Positions 30,301 to 42,300 of a stretch of 64,000 nucleotides of DNA are shown here, piece by piece. Source of the stretch: Glandiceps talaboti (lineage: Eukaryota > Hemichordata > Enteropneusta > Spengelidae); NCBI RefSeq assembly GCF_964340395.1, contig NC_135565.1:2402001-2466000 (forward strand), read 5' to 3'. A program made the translations under genes and the position numbers. The notes beneath the pieces are model-generated. The model searched no databases, had not been told where the DNA came from, and worked only from the letters and a program-made list of their open reading frames with translations. Each line of letters begins with the position of its first letter. The first letter of the stretch is position 1.

Positions 30301-33300
30301 AGTGGGGTACTCAGGAGTATTTGTCAGTGGGGGTACTCAGGGGTATTTGTAAGTGGGGGGTACTCAGGAGTATGTGTCAGTGGGGGTACTCAGGGGTATT
30401 TGTAAGTGGGGGTACTCAGAAGTATTTGTAAGTGGGGGTACTCAGGAGTATTTGTAAGTGGGGGGTACTCAGGGGTATGTGTCAGTGGGGGGTACTCAGG
30501 GGTATGTGTCAGTGGGGTACTCAGAAGTATTTGTAAGTGGGGGGTACTCAGGAGTATTTGTCAGAGGGGGTACTCAGGGGTATTTGTAAGTGGGGGTACT
30601 CAGGAGTATTTGTCAGGGGGGGTACTCAGGGGTATTTGTCTCTGGGGGTACTCAGAAGTATTTGTAAGTGGGGGTACTCAGGGGTATTTGTCTCTGGGGG
30701 TACTTAGGGGTATTTGTCAGTGGGGGTACTCAGGGGTATTTGTCAGAGGGGGTACTCAGGAGTATTTGTCAGTGGGGGTACTCAGAAGTATTTGTAAGTG
30801 GGGTACTCAGGGGTATTTGTACTTGTGATTATGGGGTTTTCTGCTGCATTTTCACTCACTATAGGTGCAGAGAACACTGCAAGCCCTCATGCAAATATAC
30901 TGAGTGTGGCACACTAGCACTCGCACATCATAGAATTCTTGTCTTATATACTATACCTACTTATTTTAGATTCAATACCATTGACCTTGGTATCAACATG
31001 AAGTGAGAACAACTTGACAGTCCAATACAGCAATCCTCCAAATGTTATAATTTCAATAATTTTGATTACAACTTTTTGTACAATCCATGGTACACTGTGT
31101 GTCTTGCCATCATCTAGCAGAAAGACAAACAAATCAATCATTTACTATCTATGTGCAGTAAGTACATGTAGGTACAATCTAACTAAACTCACCACTTACT
31201 TTTCAATCAGAAGACATTACAGGCCTGTGACCCATCTTGTATGTAAATTCTAGGGATAACAAAGGATATGACCCGATGGCTTTTGATAATTTGGGATGAT
31301 TACATCGTGAAAAAGATGTAAATAACTAAACTTACCACGGTGTCTAGTAAACAACTGATCATCTAGTATAGATGTAATGTAAATAACTAAACTTACCATA
31401 GTGTCTAGTAAACAACTGATCATCTAGTGTAGATGTAATGTAAATAACTAAACTTACCATGGTGTCTAGTAAAGAACTGATCATCTAGTGTAGATGTAAT
31501 GTAAATAACTAAACTTACTATGGTGTCTAGTAAAGAACTGATCATCTAGTGTAGATGTAATGTAAATAACTAAACTTACTATGGTGTCTAGTAAAGAACT
31601 GATCATCTAGTGTAGATGTAATGTAAATAACTAAACTTACCATGGTGTCTAGTAAAGAACTGATCATCTAGTGTAGATGTAATGTAAATAACTAAACTTA
31701 CTATGGTGTCTAGTAAACAACTGATCATCTAGTGTAGATGTAATGTAAATAACTAAACTTACCATGGTGTCTAGTAAAGAACTGATCATCTAATGTAGAT
31801 ATAATGTAAATAACTAAACTTACCATGGTGTCTAGTAAAGAACTGATCATCTAGTGTAGATGTAATGTAAATAACTAAACTTACTATGGTGTCTAGTAAA
31901 CAACTGATCACCTAGTGTAGATGTAATCTAAATAACTAAACTTACTATGGTGTCTAGTAAAGAACTGATCATCTAGTGTAGATGTAATGTAAATAACTAA
32001 ACTTACCATGGTGTCTAGTAAAGAACTGATCATCTAGTGTAGATGTAATGTAAATAACTAAACTTACCATGGTGTCTAGTAAAGAACTGATCATCTAATG
32101 TAGCTATACACATTACAGCAGTCAGTATGTTGAAGAAATTATAATTTCCTGTCAAGAATATCACAATCATCAAAAACACCTGAAAAATATAATTTAGTAA
32201 ATCCAAAAGAAATCAGGCAGGCCTATATTCATAACATATAAAACAGACTGGAATAGTATGATGTCAATATCTAGTTAATGTAAGGTTATTTTGATGAATA
32301 ATAATGCTGTACAGATATATAACAGTAGGGTTATTACAAAAGGTATAATATAACTCACTGTGTATCCTTTGAAAAATGTTACTATACAAATCACAGTACT
32401 CTTTACTGAGTCAAGTCATGTTGTAACACATCTACTCCATGTCCTATGTTGTGATTCGTCAATGCTTGGTCACATGGTATCTAGGAATTTTGCAAATGAT
32501 GTTTACCGGTCAACAATTTTCATGACGATGCCTGTATGGGCATCATCACTAAAAACTGATAACTGCAACGTCATGTGCACATGTGTACACTGTACATGTT
32601 TTAACAGCAGACACATATGGTGTCACCTTGTGCTGGTGGAGTATATCCATGTAGGTGTTACCATAGAAACTTCTTGGCTTTTACAATTTTCAGAAGTCAA
32701 ACTTGCCACCTTTGTGTCAGAAAGGATTTGGAATGAACAAACTTGGTAATTTATTATTGTTAAAGGAGTAAACTGGAAGTACCTTTACTGTTGTCATATG
32801 GAAACCATTCAGTTTACATGATATACCATATCATATTATTCGGGCAGGGCATATACATGTACATGTACTATGTGGGAAACCATGTGATGTGTTATAAAAC
32901 ACATGTTGACTGATGGTACTCATGCAACATCATATGACACCACAACACAAAGCCTAAGACTTTTAACCTGTGATACATATGTAGGTCTGCAAATAAACTA
33001 CTGTAATACATTAACCCGTTACAGGCGTGCAAATACAGTAACATGTCTGCAAATAGTCTAAGACGTCTGTACTAACCTGTAACAGGTCTGCAAATAGTCT
33101 AAGATTCTATACTAACCTGTAACAGGTCTGCAAATAGTCTAAGATTCTATACTAACCTGTAACAGGTCTGCAAATAGTCTAAGACGTCTGTACTAACCTG
33201 TAACAGGTCTGCAAATAATCTAAGACTTCTGTACTAACCTGTAACAGGTCTGCAAATAGTCTTAGACGTCTGTACTAACCTGTAACAGGTCTGCAAATAG

Positions 33301-36300
33301 ACTAAGATTCTATACTAACCTGTAACAGGTCTGCAAATTATCTAAGATTTCTGTACTAACCTGTAACAGGTCTGCAAATAGACTAAGATTCTGTACTAAA
33401 CTGTAACAGGTCTGCAAATAGTCTAAGACGTCTGTACTAACCTGTAACAGGTCTGCAAATAGACTAAGATTCTATACTAACCTGTAACAGGTCTGCAAAT
33501 AGTCTAAGATGTCTGTACTAACCTGTAACAGGTCTGCAAATAGTCTAAGACATACTTCTGTACTAACCTGTGACAGGTCTGCAAATAGCCTAAGACTTAC
33601 TTCTGTACTAACCTGTAACAGGTCTGCAAATAGACTAAGACTTCTGTACTAACCTGTGACAGGTCTGCAAATAGTCTAAGACATACTTCTGTACTAACCT
33701 GTGACAGGTCTGCAAATAGTCTAAGACGTCTGTACTAACCTGTAACAGGTCTGCAAATAGACTAAGATTCTATACTAACCTGTAACAGGTCTGCAAATAG
33801 ACTAAGACTTCTGTACTAACCTGTGACAGGTCTGCAAATAATCTAAGACTTCTGTACTAACCTGTAACAGGTCTGCAAATAGTCTAAGACATACTTCTGT
33901 ACTAACCTGTAACAGGTCTGCAAATAGTTTAAGACTTCTATACTAACCTGTAACAGGTCTGCAAATAGTTTAAGACTTCTATACTAACCTGTAACAGGTC
34001 TGCAAATAGTCTAAGACTTCTGTACTAACCTGTGACAGGCCTGCAAATAGTCTAAGACTTCTGTACTAACCTGTAACAGGTCTGCAAATAGTCTAAGACT
34101 TCTGTACTAACCTGTAACAGGTCTGCAAATAGTCTAAGACTTCTGTACTAACCTGTGACAGGCCTGCAAATAGACTAAGACTTCTGTACTAACCTGTGAC
34201 AGGCCTGCAAATAGACTAAGACTTCTGTACTAACCTGTGACAGGCCTGCAAATAGACTAAGACTTCTGTACTAACCTGTGACAGGCCTGCAAATAGACTA
34301 AGATTCTATACTAACCTGTAACAGGTCTGCAAATAGTCTAAGATGTCTGTACTAACCTGTGACAGGCCTGCAAATAGTCTAAGACTTCTGTACTAACCTG
34401 TGACAGGTCTGCAAATAGTCTAAGACTTCTGTACTAACCTGTGACAGGCCTGCAAATAGTCTAAGACTTCTGTACTAACCTGTGACAGGCCTGCAAATAG
34501 TCTAAGACTTCTGTACTAACCTGTGACAGGCCTGCAAATAGTCTAAGACTTCTGTACTAACCTGTGACAGGCCTGCAAATAGTCTAAGACTTCTATACTA
34601 ACCTGTGACAGGCCTGCAAATAGTCTAAGACTTCTGTACTAACCTGTGACAGGCCTGCAAATAGTCTAAGACTTCTGTACTAACCTGTGACAGGCCTGCA
34701 AATAGTCTAAGACTTCTGTACTAACCTGTGACAGGTCTGCAAATAATCTAAGACTTCTGTACTAACCTGTGACAGGCCTGCAAATAGTCTAAGACTTCTG
34801 TACTAACCTGTGACAGGCCTGCAAATAGTCTAAGACTTCTGTACTAACCTGTGACAGGCCTGCAAATAGTCTAAGACTTCTGTACTAACCTGTGACAGGC
34901 CTGCAAATAGTCTAAGACTTCTGTATACTAACCTGTGACAGGCCTGCAAATAGTCTAAGACTTCTGTACTAACCTGTGACAGGCCTGCAAATAGTCTAAG
35001 ACTTCTGTACTAACCTGTGACAGGCCTGCAAATAGTCTAAGACTTCTGTACTAACCTGTGAAAGGCCTGCAAATAATCTAAGACTTCTGTACTAACCTGT
35101 GACAGGCCTGCAAATAGTCTAAGACTTCTGTACTAACCTGTGACAGGCCTGCAAATAGTCTAAGACTTCTGTACTAACCTGTGACAGGCCTGCAAATAGT
35201 CTAAGACTTCTGTACTAACCTGTGACAGGCCTGCAAATAATCTAAGACTTCTGTACTAACCTGTGACAGGCCTGCAAATAGTCTAAGACTTCTGTACTAA
35301 CCTGTGACAGGCCTGCAAATAGTCTAAGACTTCTGTACTAACCTGTGACAGGCCTGCAAATAGTCTAAGACTTCTGTACTAACCTGTGACAGGCCTGCAA
35401 ATAGTCTAAGACTTCTGTACTAACCTGTGACAGGCCTGCAAATAATCTAAGACTTCTGTACTAACCTGTGACAGGCCTGCAAATAATCTAAGACTTCTGT
35501 ACTAACCTGTGACAGGCCTGCAAATAGTCTAAGACTTCTGTACTAACCTGTGACAGGCCTGCAAATAATCTAAGACTTCTGTACTAACCTGTGACAGGCC
35601 TGCAAATAGTCTAAGACTTCTGTACTAACCTGTGACAGGCCTGCAAATAGTCTAAGACTTCTGTACTAACCTGTAACAGGTCTGCAAATAGTCTAAGACT
35701 TCTGTACTAACCTGTGACAGGCCTGCAAATAGTCTAAGACTTCTGTACTAACCTGTGACAGGCCTGCAAATAGTCTAAGACTTCTATACTAACCTGTGAC
35801 AGGCCTGCAAATAGTCTAAGACTTCTGTACTAACCTGTGACAGGCCTGCAAATAGTCTAAGACTTCTGTACTAACCTGTGACAGGTCTGCAAATAGTCTA
35901 AGACTTCTATACTAACCTGTGACAGGTCTGCAAATAGTCTAAGACTTCTGTACTAACCTGTGACAGGCCTGCAAATAGTCTAAGACTTCTATACTAACCT
36001 GTGACAGGCCTGCAAATAGTCTAAGACTTCTGTACTAACCTGTGACAGGCCTGCAAATAATCTAAGACTTCTGTACTAACCTGTGACAGGCCTGCAAATA
36101 GACTAAGATTCTATACTAACCTGTGACAGGCCTGCAAATAGTCTAAGACTTCTGTACTAACCTGTGACAGGCCTGCAAATAGTCTAAGACTTCTATACTA
36201 ACCTGTGACAGGCCTGCAAATAGTCTAAGACTTCTGATTGGTGAAAAGAAGAGGAAAGGTAATGCTATCTCTATAACATAGGTGAAGACAACACTAAGTT

Positions 36301-39300
36301 TCTGGAACCATTCCGGTAATTGATGTGCATACCAAGCCAGTGGTGTACTGATACACTGGAAATAAACATACATAATAATGCATTAAAGTCAATTAACATA
36401 ACAACTGAATTGATGAGGTTTTCAAACACGGTGAAAATATAGTACATAAAACCTCAAGTGATGTTAGTATTAATACATGACTTTAATGACCTAGGAATTG
36501 TCTTCTGACATTGTTAGTACAGTTAATACTATAACATAAGTACAGGCGTTGCCATGACATTTTAGTATACATGTACGTGTAATATGAATTGATGTTATAA
36601 ACTTATCAACACATCCTGTCAGGTTTGAGTTCTACTAAGCAAGTAACACAAACTAATCGACAGTTAATAATTTCATGTCTAATTTGTTGGCAGAAGTTTG
36701 CCCTGTTCAGTGACATGGTAATTTGCTGGCAGCAGTTTGCCCTCTAGGGTCAGTGACATGGTAATTTGCTGGCAGCAGTTTGCCCTCTAAGCTCAGTGAC
36801 ATGGTAATTTGCTGGCAGCAGTTTGCCCTCAAAGCTCAGTGACATGGTAATTTGCAGGCAGCAGTTTGCCCTCTAAGTTCAGTGACATGGTAATTTGCTG
36901 GCAGCAGTTTGCCCTCTAGGCTCAGTGACATGGTAATTTGCTGGCAGCAGTTTGCCCTCTAAGCTCAGTGACATGGTAATTTGCTGGCAGCAGTTTGCCC
37001 TCTAAGCTTAGTGACATGGTAATTTGATGGCAGCAGTTTGTCCTCTAAGCTCAGTGACATGGTAATTTGCTGGCAGCAGTTTGCCCTCTAAGTTCAGTGA
37101 CATGGTAATTTGCTGGCAGCAGTTTGCCCTCTAAGTTCAGTGACATGGTAATTTGCTGGCAGCAGTTTGCCCTCTAAGTTCAGTGACATGGTAATTTGCT
37201 GGCAGCAGTTTGCCCTCTAAGTTCAGTGACATGGTAATTTGCTGGCAGCAGTTTGCCCTCTAAGTTCAATGACATGGTAATTTGCAGGCAGCAGTTTGTC
37301 CTCGAAGCATAGTACTAGTGTCATGGTAATTTCTAGTAATGTACACAAGTTTAGAGTTTCCTATTTCAATGAATAAGAAAACAATTCAGCTATCTTTTAT
37401 TCAGAGGGTACACAACTTACATAGTATTGTTTGTTTGTTCATTGTGATACTAAAATGTATTCTCCAATGCGCCATATTCCAATCACTGAATACACAGCCA
37501 TAAGGAAGCACCACAAGAGGACACACCAGATTTGACAAAGTGAAGGCTAAAATATTTTGTCATGGCCACTTATTGTATGGCATTGCATGACGTAGTGAAT
37601 GAATGAATGAAATGTATGTAAAAAAAAACTGTTTGTTCTAAAGAGTATTACAGTAGTGGTTAGGTACATTTCAATCACGGAGAGTCACAAATAAAATAGT
37701 ATGGTGGGAACACAAAGAATGTGTTTTAACTTTGTGTCTCTCTGATGTCTTTATGCTACATTATTCTGGCCCTCGTGTCCTGCAATGCCAACAAATGGCT
37801 TGTGAACAGCACTCCTAGTGGCCAATCCATGAAATCTTTTATCTTTCCTATAACTGGACTATGGCATATTTAAGCAATAAACCACCCCCTGGGGATGGTA
37901 TACCAAGAGGTTTTGACCAGTGAACGAAATATATGCACGAGCGATAGCGAGTGCATATATTGGGTTCACTGGTCAAAACCGAGTGGTATACCTTTCCCAG
38001 GGGGTGGTTTATCGCTATTATATTATACTAGTATATTGAAAATATCGGAAACACGATAAGAACTAACGTTTTCTCGTTTCATATGCGCCTCTGTGACTAA
38101 TTTGCATAACAATAACGCTGCTTTCAAAACAGCTGATCTTGGCCTCAACATGAACGTCGTGCAGCGACTGGATTTATTTTATCTGCTAGTCGTTTCTATG
38201 GATAATCTGTACATTGATCGGCTCATTAAAAGTGCACAGTGATGAATAAACAACCTGTCTGACTCAAGGTATAAACTTGAAGTGGTTTATTGAATACAGC
38301 ATGCTTCGATCGTTCCCGGCCGAATTCACGACTCGGTGAAGTGATAGACAGGTTGATATTTACAATGTATTTATATTACTGAAAGTTACGTCAGTAGATT
38401 TTCGGGTTTGAGGATTTCCCTCTCGGATTGATGACTGATACTCTAGGACAGGATCCCAGACAAATTTCTATTTAGATTAATGGTAAGTCGGCCAGTGTAA
38501 GCTCTTTCACTTGCCTCATTTTTATGACAGGACAGGACAGCTCACCACTCCAGCCGCGCCGAGCAAGCGAGGCCCGAGGCTGGGACCGATCTCGTGCATG
38601 CCTTGACCTTAGTAGGAAGCGATGATTTGAACAAATACGCGATGACTTGGTTGCTTTCGAAATTTCCTTCAACAATTTCTCATAAAATATTGTCTCATTG
38701 AGAGAAAATCCTCCTCTGTCTGACAATTCGAAGAGTTCACTATCAGTAGATCACAGCGAACTACAACTCAACGCTCGACCGTAGCCAAAACAAACAAAAT
38801 TTGGACGTGTGCCAGCAGTGCATTATCATGCCAACAGTGCATTATCACTCGTTTTAGATGCGCTAGTTCGATGTCTAGACCAATCAGATCCCTTGATTTC
38901 CACCATCAATATACTGGTATAATATAATTGTTTGTTTGTTATACCTGTGTTTCATAGTGATAATTCAATGCAGTAAGGCCCCACCATGTTGGACAGTGAC
39001 TGGTTAACTTCACAACTCCTGATGCAAACATCAATCGAAATAGCAACCATTTCACCAACCACATGGTAACATTGTCATGTTGGTTGTGTGAGGGCGCCCT
39101 CCATTTGAATAGATTAACTGGTGCCACCAAGATGGTAAGAAAGCCAGCTTCCAAAAGAAGTATATCCCATTGAAACCATAGAAAGGTCTGTCCAACCTAA
39201 TCAGAAGAAATACAAGACAGCAAAATTGTTAAAAGCAATTATCAAAATGACTGGAAGGTATATTATTACAGACTGTTAAGTGTAGTCTCAGTTACAGACT

Positions 39301-42300
39301 GTAAAGTGTAGTCTCAGTTACAGACTGTAAAGTGTAGTCTCAGCTACAGATTGTAAAGTGTAGTCTCACCTACAGACTGTAAAGTGTAGTCTCACCTACA
39401 GACTGTAAAGTGTAGTCTCAGCTACAGACTGTAAAGTGTAGTCTCAGTTACAGATTGTAAAGTGTAGTCTCAGTTACAGACTGTAAAGTGTAGTCTCAGC
39501 TACAGACTGTAAAGTGTAGTCTCACCTACAGACTGTAAAGTGTAGTCTCACCTACAGACTGTAAAGTGTAGTCTCACCTACAGACTGTAAAGTGTAGTCT
39601 CAGTTACAGACTGTAAAGTGTAGTCTCACCTACAGACTGTATAGTGTAGTCTCAGTTACAGACTGTAAATTGTAGTCTCAGTTACAGACTGTAAAGTGTA
39701 GTCTCAGTTACAGACTGTAAAGTGTAGTCTCACCTACAGACTGTAAAGTGTAGTCTCAGTTACAGACTGAAAAGTGTAGTCTCACCTACAGACTGTAAAG
39801 TGTAGTCTCACCTACAGACTGTAAAGTGTAGTCTCAGTTACAGACTGTAAAGTGTAGTCTCACCTACAGACTGTAAAGTGTAGTCTCACCTACAGACTGT
39901 AAAGTGTAGTCTCAGTTACAGACTGTAAAGTGTAGTCTCACCTACAGACTGTAAAGTGTAGTCTCACCTACAGACTGTAAAGTGTAGTCTCAGTTACAGA
40001 CTGTAAAGTGTAGTCTCAGTTACAGACTGTAAAGTGTAGTCTCAGTTACAGACTGTAAAGTGTAGTCTCAGTTACAGACTGTAAAGTGTAGTCTCACCTA
40101 CAGATTGTAAAGTGTAGTCTCACCTACAGATTGTAAAGTGTAGTCTCAGTTACAGACTGTAAAGTGTAGTCTCACCTACAGACTGTAAAGTGTAGTCTCA
40201 CCTACAGACTGTAAAGTGTAGTCTCAGTTACAGACTGTAAAGTGTAGTCTCAGTTACAGACTGTAAAGTGTAGTCTCACCTACAGACTGTAAAGTGTAGT
40301 CTCACCTACAGACTGTAAAGTGTAGTCTCACCTACAGACTGTAAAGTGTAGTCTCTGTTACAGACTGTAAAGTGTAGTCTCAGCTACAGACTGTAAAGTG
40401 TAGTCTCACCTACAGACTGTAAAGTGTAGTCTCACCTACAGACTGTAAAGTGTAGTCTCACCTACAGACTGTAAAGTGTAGTCTCACCTACAGACTGTAA
40501 AGTGTAGTCTCAGCTACAGACTGTAAAGTGTAGTCTCAGCTACAGACTGTAAAGTGTAGTCTCAGTTACAGATTGTAAAGTGTAGTCTCAGTTACAGACT
40601 GTAAAGTGTAGTCTCAGCTACAGACTGTAAAGTGTAGTCTCACCTACAGACTGTAAAGTGTAGTCTCACCTACAGACTGTAAAGTGTAGTCTCACCTACA
40701 GACTGTAAAGTGTAGTCTCAGTTACAGACTGTAAAGTGTAGTCTCACCTACAGACTGTATAGTGTAGTCTCAGTTACAGACTGTAAATTGTAGTCTCAGT
40801 TACAGACTGTAAAGTGTAGTCTCAGTTACAGACTGTAAAGTGTAGTCTCACCTACAGACTGTAAAGTGTAGTCTCAGTTACAGACTGAAAAGTGTAGTCT
40901 CACCTACAGACTGTAAAGTGTAGTCTCACCTACAGACTGTAAAGTGTAGTCTCAGTTACAGACTGTAAAGTGTAGTCTCACCTACAGACTGTAAAGTGTA
41001 GTCTCACCTACAGACTGTAAAGTGTAGTCTCAGTTACAGACTGTAAAGTGTAGTCTCACCTACAGACTGTAAAGTGTAGTCTCACCTACAGACTGTAAAG
41101 TGTAGTCTCAGTTACAGACTGTAAAGTGTAGTCTCAGTTACAGACTGTAAAGTGTAGTCTCAGTTACAGACTGTAAAGTGTAGTCTCAGTTACAGACTGT
41201 AAAGTGTAGTCTCACCTACAGATTGTAAAGTGTAGTCTCACCTACAGATTGTAAAGTGTAGTCTCAGTTACAGACTGTAAAGTGTAGTCTCACCTACAGA
41301 CTGTAAAGTGTAGTCTCACCTACAGACTGTAAAGTGTAGTCTCAGTTACAGACTGTAAAGTGTAGTCTCAGTTACAGACTGTAAAGTGTAGTCTCACCTA
41401 CAGACTGTAAAGTGTAGTCTCACCTACAGACTGTAAAGTGTAGTCTCACCTACAGACTGTAAAGTGTAGTCTCTGTTACAGACTGTAAAGTGTAGTCTCA
41501 GCTACAGACTGTAAAGTGTAGTCTCACCTACAGACTGTAAAGTGTAGTCTCACCTACAGACTGTAAAGTGTAGTCTCACCTACAGACTGTAAAGTGTAGT
41601 CTCACCTACAGACTGTAAAGTGTAGTCTCAGCTACAGACTGTAAAGTGTGGTCTCACCTACAGACTGTAAAGTGTAGTCTCACCTACAGACTGTAAAGTG
41701 TAGTCTCAGTTACAGACTGTAAAGTGTAGTCTCAGCTACAGACTGTAAAGTGTAGTCTCAGTTACAGACTGTAAAGTGTAGTCTCAGTTACAGACTGTAA
41801 AATGTAGTCTCACCTACAGACTGTAAAGTGTAGTCTGTTACAGACTGTAAAGTGTAGTCTCAGTTACAGACTGTAAAGTGTAGTCTCAGTTACAGACTGT
41901 AAAATGTAGTCTCACCTACAGACTGTAAAGTGTAGTCTGTTACAGACTGTAAAGTGTAGTCTCACCTACATACTGTAAAGTGTAGTCTCAGTTACAGACT
42001 GTAAAGTGTAGTCTCAGTTACAGACTGTAAAGTGTAGTCTCAGTTACAGACTGTAAAGTGTAGTCTCACCTACAGACTGTAAAGTGTAGTCTCACCTACA
42101 GACTGTAAAGTGTAGTTTCAGTTACAGACTGTAAAGTGTAGTCTCAGTTACAGACTGTAAAGTGTAGTCTCACCTACAGACTGTAAAGTGTAGTCTCACC
42201 TACAGACTGTAAAGTGTAGTCTCAGTTACAGACTGTAAAGTGTAGTCTCACCTACAGACTGTAAAGTGTAGTCTCACCTACAGACTGTAAAGTGTAGTCT

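Noticed and set aside
28361-30828. Series of overlapping plus-strand open frames with [15 protein letters not shown]-type repeats
   Set aside because: Produced by the 26-bp array whose unit is stop-free in all three frames; antisense within an LMF2 intron.
30955-30961. Alternative exon 6 donor AGTAG|gtatag
   Set aside because: Changes the phase so that exon 7 meets a stop after three codons.
32360-32749. 129-codon plus-strand frame
   Set aside because: No recognisable domain, inside LMF2 intron 4 on the opposite strand; chance or an old element.
36675-37325. Second CTCF-like array (TTAGAGGGCAAAC on the minus strand)
   Set aside because: Matches only the AGAGGGC half of the motif; the CCA half is absent in most copies.
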